Of a DNA stretch of 64,000 nucleotides, positions 59,510 through 64,000 are shown piece by piece (the first letter of the stretch is position 1; every line of letters begins with the position of its first letter). The translations under genes were made by a program, and so were the position numbers. Location: NCBI GenBank assembly GCA_963555705.1, contig OY743171.1, positions 26,034,852-26,098,851 on the forward strand, read 5' to 3'. Source of the DNA: Ligustrum vulgare. Taxonomy: Eukaryota; Streptophyta; Magnoliopsida; Lamiales; Oleaceae. Under the pieces are notes generated by a model. It searched no databases. It saw only the letters and a program-made list of their open reading frames with translations, and was not told where the DNA came from.

Positions 59510-61073
59510 TCATGGAGGCTTGAATGATCCTCTTGAGCCCCTGCACAACTTGCAATTACCTGCCTTGCACTTCTCAATCCTTTTCCTCACTCTTTTGAAG
59601 TCTAATACTTCATTTTCCACATTTTGTTGACTAAAATTTGGTTTTCTCTCATTCTTCAAGTTACTCCTCTCCTGCTTCGCTTCTAAAATCCCTCTTTGTA
59701 AAATCGAAGCATTCTCAAGTTTTATCCCTTGCTCCACATTTTCTTCGGGTTTCTGGATCACTCCCTCCACCTTGAAGCAACTTTCTTTTAGAACTTCAAG
59801 GTCTTGCCTTGGCTTGATACTGAAGGTGACTTGTTCCTTCTCGACCCTAAAGATGATTTCCCCTTTTTCGATGTCTATGAGAGCTCGCCCTGTAGCAAGA
59901 AATGTTCTTCCAAATATCAGGGGCATCTGAGAGTCCTCCTCCATATCAAGGATCACAAAGTCAACTGGAAAGAAGAACTTGTCCACTTTCACAATCACGC
60001 TCTCCACTATCCCATATGGATACTGTATAGACCTGTTAGCAAGCTTTAGTGTGATATGGAAATGGAGGTACATATGCCTTGACTGGAGGTCTAACTCGAA
60101 CGTCCTCTTCGGCTTTTTCTTGAATTTCAAGAGTCGACCTCTGTTCTTTCTCACTTTCCTGTTCTTCCACCACATCTCTCTTTTGGTTCTTCTACTTCTC
60201 ACATTCCTCTATAGTCACTTCAGATAGCTGAACCCCGCTCCTTGTTGTTATTGCATTAACATGCTCACGAGGGTTTGTTTCAGTATTGCTCGGTAACTGT
60301 CCAGGCTGTCTTGTTGAACTGCTAGCTGCCAGCTCTCCCATTTGTCTCTTCAAATTCTTAATCTCAGCTGCTGGATTCATAATTTCACCATTCTGACTCT
60401 TAACTAGCTGGATTAACATTTCCATGTTTTCTGCCATGGTTTTATGAGATTGTTGTTGCTGCTGTTGTTGAAAACCAGGCTGACGCTGAACATTTTGATT
60501 ATTAGACCAGGAGAAGTTGGGGTGGTTCTTCCATTCTGGGTTGTAGGTTTGTGAATAAGGACCACCCTATTGCCTGTTGCCCATGAAATTGACTTGTTCT
60601 GAACTTGTTTGATTTTGTTGAAGTGGGCAGAAATTTATAGCGTGATTTTCAAAACAAAAATCACACAAAGTTGTTTGAACAGAATTCACTTGCTGCACAC
60701 CCATACTGTCTATCTTCTTTGTAAACGCATCCAGCTTAGCAGTTAATGCTGTAATTTCACTAACTGCAGCAATTCCTCCAGACTTAGGCGCAGACCTTTC
60801 TGAATACCATTGGTAACTATTTGAAGCCATCTTCTCGAAAATCTCAGAAGCTTCTTCATAAGTCATATCCATTACTGAACCCCCAGCTGCTGAGTCTGCG
60901 TGCTTCTTATTGTCATTTGTCAACCCATTATAGAATGTCTGAACTAAGATCCAATCTGCGATTCCATGGGTAGGACACTGTCTGATAAGCTCATTGAACC
61001 TTTCCCACGCCTCAAAAATGGATTCCCCAGGCTGTTGACTGAATGACAAAATTTCACGCCTTAGCTTTGACAT
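59510..61073 (-). pseudogene. Gag-protease region of Athila/Tat-like element B, protease core deleted
   Basis: The gag part (61073-60567) has MSKLRREILSFSQQPGESIF, AWERFNELIRQCPTHG and FYNGLTNDNKKHADSAAGGS, and the knuckle-like CDFCFENHAINFCPL. An in-frame TAG follows MGNRQ, and the frame resumes through MAENMEMLIQLVKSQNGEI and NTETNPREHVNAITTRSG to a second stop near 60192. A deletion then joins PPVKAYVPPFPY to LANRSIQYPYGIVESVIVKV in another frame. The expected DLG-containing protease segment, which element A has, is gone. VILDMEEDSQMPLIFGRTFL and the tail CKAGNCKLCRGS end the frame. The N-terminal capsid part is also absent above 61073. Confidence 0.8.
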
Positions 61074-61121
61074 GCGGCCAGGTGGGAAAAATTTATCTAC
61101 AAAATTTCACGCCTTAGCTTT
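61046..61121. repeat. 23-bp direct duplication at the truncated gag end
   Basis: ACAAAATTTCACGCCTTAGC plus TTT occurs at 61046-61068 and again at 61099-61121, 53 bp apart. The second copy marks the junction between gag sequence and unrelated gypsy leader, suggesting a template switch or microhomology-mediated joining. Confidence 0.75.
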
Positions 61122-61124
61122 ACA

Positions 61125-61728
61125 TGAGATTTGGCCCAATTGATACACTATCAATACATGTAGTAATTTACTTAGCCCAATTAAAATTTTCATACATGAT
61201 TGAGCCCAATTTAATATAATACCAAATAAAATAATTTGGTTATTCAAAATAAAATTTGCATAAATGATTAGACCAAAATCGGATTCATAATAACAATTTG
61301 CTAATGATTTACTTAAATAATAATTTAGACAACTAAGAAAATTTTTCAAATACATAAAGTTAGGTCTAAAGTGATAAGAGACTTAAAAGTATATCCATTC
61401 ATATTTCTCCATCACGACAAAATCAATAGTTAAATTTTTTTTTTTTTTTTTTTGAATAGTAAACGCACTGTTCACCGAACACAAATTTTTTTTTTTAAAT
61501 GATGAACAGTGACCGTCACGAGTACTGTTCATGTGAACAGTGTCCCGGTTACTGTTCACCGAACAGTAACCTACTGCTTTACTGTACATGCATAAACATT
61601 TTTTTCCAAGAGATGTAAAATATGAAGAAAATTAATTACTTTATCTGAAATTAAAAATAGATTAAATTGCAATTTCTTGTAGAAATATTTTGAAATGATT
61701 TAAGGAGTCTACAGAAAAGTATAACTTT
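61125..61728 (-). mobile_element. Leader of a gypsy element, with ACTGTTC/GAACAGT palindromes
   Basis: It lies directly inside the primer-binding site of the LTR at 61742. Between 61459 and 61590 there are about eight copies of ACTGTTC or its complement, some paired as GTGAACAGT and ACTGTTCAC, around T-runs. They can form several alternative hairpins. No gag frame is found before the junction at about 61122. Confidence 0.55.
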
Positions 61729-61739
61729 CTCTGATACCA
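61729..61739 (-). other. Primer-binding site (initiator tRNA-Met)
   Basis: TGGTATCAGAG on the minus strand matches the 3' end of initiator tRNA-Met at all 11 positions. It is two nucleotides from the end of the LTR. Confidence 0.85.
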
Positions 61740-62264
61740 ACTGTGACGACCCGAATTCTCGACCATTCGAGTGCCACTAAAAGTGACTCATATCATATTA
61801 TCGAGACTTAAATAGTAATGTAAAATTATTCAAAAGAATAATTAGAATCCCATAATTTAATTTGTGAATAAAAATAGAACATAATTTTCTTACATAAAGT
61901 TCAACATAATTATCTCACCAATCTTAACCACTTTTGCCACTTCCATGTTGACCGCCTCGAACCTTCAATTATCTGAAAATGGTAAATATCGTGGAGTGAG
62001 ATTTATAAAATCCCAGTAAGTATACCAAGCATAATTTTCTTTTGAAAGCATATGGTCATTTTCATCATAACATAGGATAGGATCGAAATCCTCATAAACA
62101 TAGAGAGACACAAGAATTTTACCGAACTTAGATGACAAGAATTCTTATGTGTAGCGCTACTAAACTCCGGTCCCCTTAGCATAATCATAAACATATCATA
62201 TGGGACCCATAGCAATCTTGTGAGATTGATTTCATAGCAATGATCCAAACATTTTCGTAAAAAC

Positions 62265-62525
62265 ATAAGGTATATTTACTTTTCATAAAAACATACTTAC
62301 TTTTCTTAAAAACATAATGTATTTTACTTTTCATAAAAACATACTTACTTTTCTTAAAAACATAAGGTGTATTTACCTTTCATAAAAACATACTTACTTT
62401 TCATAAAAACATAAAGTAATACCTTTCATAAAAACATACTTACTTTTCATAAAAACATAAGGTATATTTACCTTTCATAAAAACATACTTACTTTTCATA
62501 AAAACATAAGATATACTTACCTTTT
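62265..62525. repeat. Minisatellite of TTTCATAAAAACATACTTAC units
   Basis: About five composite units of roughly 50 bp, each made of TTTTCATAAAAACATACTTAC plus TTTTC(A/T)TAAAAACATAAGG and a variable ATATTTACC tail. It is purely AT-rich and noncoding, inside the LTR. Confidence 0.85.
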
Positions 62526-62747
62526 AAAAGATTAAAATGAAGTGTAGTAGTAAATGGACCAAAACTTTCTTGACCACCTTGAATTTCTCTTACTTGTGGA
62601 TTTTGTCAAGAGATTGGAAATAAGTGTATATGTGTAGAGTTGTGTGTAAAAGAGATGGGTTTAAATAGATGTATAAAGTTGGCATATTGTAAACATAATC
62701 ATTCAATTCTATTAATTTTAACACATCATTTTCTTAAAGTAAAGCAC

Positions 62748-63270
62748 CATTCATATACTTTTCCATATTTATACAAATAATATGCTCTTCATGATTATAT
62801 ATAATGGAGTCTATCAATCATTCATATACTTTTCCATATTTATACAATTATTATGCTCTTCATGATTATATATAATGGAGTATATAAATCATTCATATAC
62901 TTTTCCATATTTATACAAATATTATGCTCTTCATGATTACATATAATGGAGTCTTATCAATCATTCATATACTTTTCCATATTTATACAAATAATATGCT
63001 CTTCATGATTATATATAATGGAGTCTATCAATCATTCATATACTTTTCCATATTTATACAATTATTATGCTCTTCATGATTATATATAATGGAGTATATA
63101 AATCATTCATATACTTTTCCATATTTATACAAATATTATGCTCTTCATGATTACATATAATGGAGTCTTATCAATCATTCATATACTTTTCCATATTTAT
63201 ACAAATATTATGCTCTTCATGATTATATATAATGGAGTATATAATTCATTCATATACTTTTCCATATTAT
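62748..63270. repeat. 71-bp minisatellite with 214-bp higher-order repeat
   Basis: Units begin CATTCATATACTTTTCCATA near 62748, 62819, 62890, 62962, 63033, 63104, 63176 and 63247. Three unit types, distinguished by ATAATATGC/ATTATTATGC/AAATATTATGC and by GAGTCTATC/GAGTATATA/GAGTCTTATC, occur in the same order twice (62749-62962 and 62963-63176). That gives a trimer of about 214 bp duplicated in tandem. Confidence 0.88.
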
Positions 63271-63594
63271 TAAATTAAGATTCTCATAATTATTATATAT
63301 AATGGAACCTCTCATGCTTGCATATATTTTCTTAATTTCAATAATAAAAATAATTTTTGTATAAATAAATATTGGGATAACATTGAATTAAGTACTTGGA
63401 CTTAATATACTTTAAATCAAGAGAATGGAGATATTTTTAGAAATTCGAAATTTAATTTAAAATCGAACGATCTCGATTATTTCTTGACTTGGCTATACGA
63501 ATACGTCGCGGCGTTACTTAATAAAAATGGGTGAAATAGTAGCGACACGATTTTAAAATAATTATTAATCGCGTAAAAATTCTTGGTCGCTACA

Positions 63595-63611
63595 AACTTA
63601 CCCCCTTAAAA
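63595..63611 (-). other. Polypurine tract upstream of the LTR
   Basis: On the minus strand, TTTAAGGGGGTAAGTT runs into TGTAGCG. It is preceded by TTTCGAGGACGAAATTATTT (63613-63632), the hallmark end of Tekay-type coding regions. Confidence 0.75.
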
Positions 63612-64000
63612 TAATTTCGTCCTCGAAATTAAACTTACTTGATCTTATGATTTCTGAACACTTAATCAGAATCTCTTCTCTTCTTTCTCTTAGTAATCTC
63701 ATCATTATAATATCTAACCCACTGGACTTTTACTAAATGCATCTCTTTGTTTTCTTAAGAACATGTATTTTTCTTATCAATAATAGACATATGTGTCTAC
63801 TCATAAATTCTAACTCAAAATGAAAATTTCCAATCGTATGTGATATTTCATCATATCTTGTAGTACTCATGTAACCTGTCACTTATCATCGTATCATGTA
63901 ACCTCAAATATTCGTATTAATATCTCTAAAATTTCAATAAATCTTTACTAACATATCATACCATAATAATTTGTCATTTCTTCTTATCACCAAATATCAC
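63612..64000 (-). pseudogene. Probable end of a Tekay-like pol gene, cut by the window edge
   Basis: The minus strand reads VKVQWVRYYNDEIT near 63740, resembling the chromodomain-proximal end of Tekay integrase, before the FEDE-type terminal motif. The match is weak and stops are present. Most of the element lies beyond the window. Confidence 0.35.

Larger units (their letters stand above)
61742..63594 (-). mobile_element. 1853-bp Tekay-like gypsy LTR flanked by both PBS and PPT
   Basis: On the minus strand it begins TGTAGCGACCAAG (63594) and ends GGTCGTCACA (61742). A primer site follows immediately downstream and a polypurine tract lies immediately upstream (63595-63611), so one LTR serves as the end of one element and the start of another. 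It contains two minisatellites (62265-62525 and 62748-63270). The same family occurs inverted at 42457. Confidence 0.78.

Noticed and set aside
62265..63270. CRISPR-like arrays
   Set aside because: Units are contiguous with no unique spacers, in a plant LTR. These are minisatellites.

Overview
The window is nuclear DNA of a flowering plant, probably a dicot. It is AT-rich, intron-bearing and packed with plant-specific transposable elements: Ty3/gypsy of the Athila/Tat, CRM-like and Tekay-like types, Ty1/copia, Mutator-like and hAT-like elements, and a plant mobile domain relic. I cannot name the species. Only one intact host gene is visible, RPS23 (40S ribosomal protein S23, uS12 family), on the minus strand at 6460-8866. 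It has four coding exons that sum exactly to 142 codons plus a stop, and a promoter with a TATA-like box, a telo box and two site II elements. Its 1.77-kb first intron carries four tandem units of about 140 nt. Each fits an H/ACA snoRNA (hairpin, hinge, hairpin, ACA plus 3 nt) on the RPS23 sense strand. The pocket of the first hairpin in three copies is complementary to the universal 18S rRNA stretch AGCATTTGCCAAG. This is the most interesting system I found.

Layout. 1-5.5 kb: dispersed repeats and a decayed copia-like element with a family of mini-hairpins. 6.4-9.1 kb: RPS23, its intronic snoRNA cluster and its promoter. 9.1-13.9 kb: two complete non-autonomous Mutator-like elements, each with a perfect 9-bp target duplication, back to back just upstream of the RPS23 promoter. 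The larger one is a mirror structure of C-rich and G-rich minisatellites around a GTCACA array. 15.0-15.7 kb: a hAT-like inverted-repeat element. 17.1-17.9 kb: a truncated third member of the Mutator-like family. 18-22.4 kb: an Athila/Tat-like gag-protease element on the minus strand. 22.4-29.3 kb: a nearly complete, young CRM-like gypsy element with 880-bp LTRs and target duplication AATTA. It is inserted into the flank of the previous element and inactivated by stops and frameshifts.

29.3-47 kb: mostly decayed LTR and leader sequence, with Tekay-like RNase H-integrase remains (35.7-37.4 kb) and an Athila-like protease fragment (40.2-40.7 kb). 48.1-50.5 kb: a plant mobile domain coding relic. 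51.6-55.7 kb: two copia relics in divergent orientation, one with a 1433-bp LTR. 56-57.9 kb: an Athila/Tat pol relic. 59.4-61.1 kb: a second gag-protease element whose protease active site is deleted. 61.7-63.6 kb: a 1853-bp gypsy LTR with a primer-binding site on one side and a polypurine tract on the other, containing two minisatellites.

Apart from RPS23 and its intronic RNAs, the genes do not work together: they are nested, mostly dead transposons. All calls come from reading the sequence and from motif recognition. No search or folding program was run, and counts of repeats or mismatches were made by eye.
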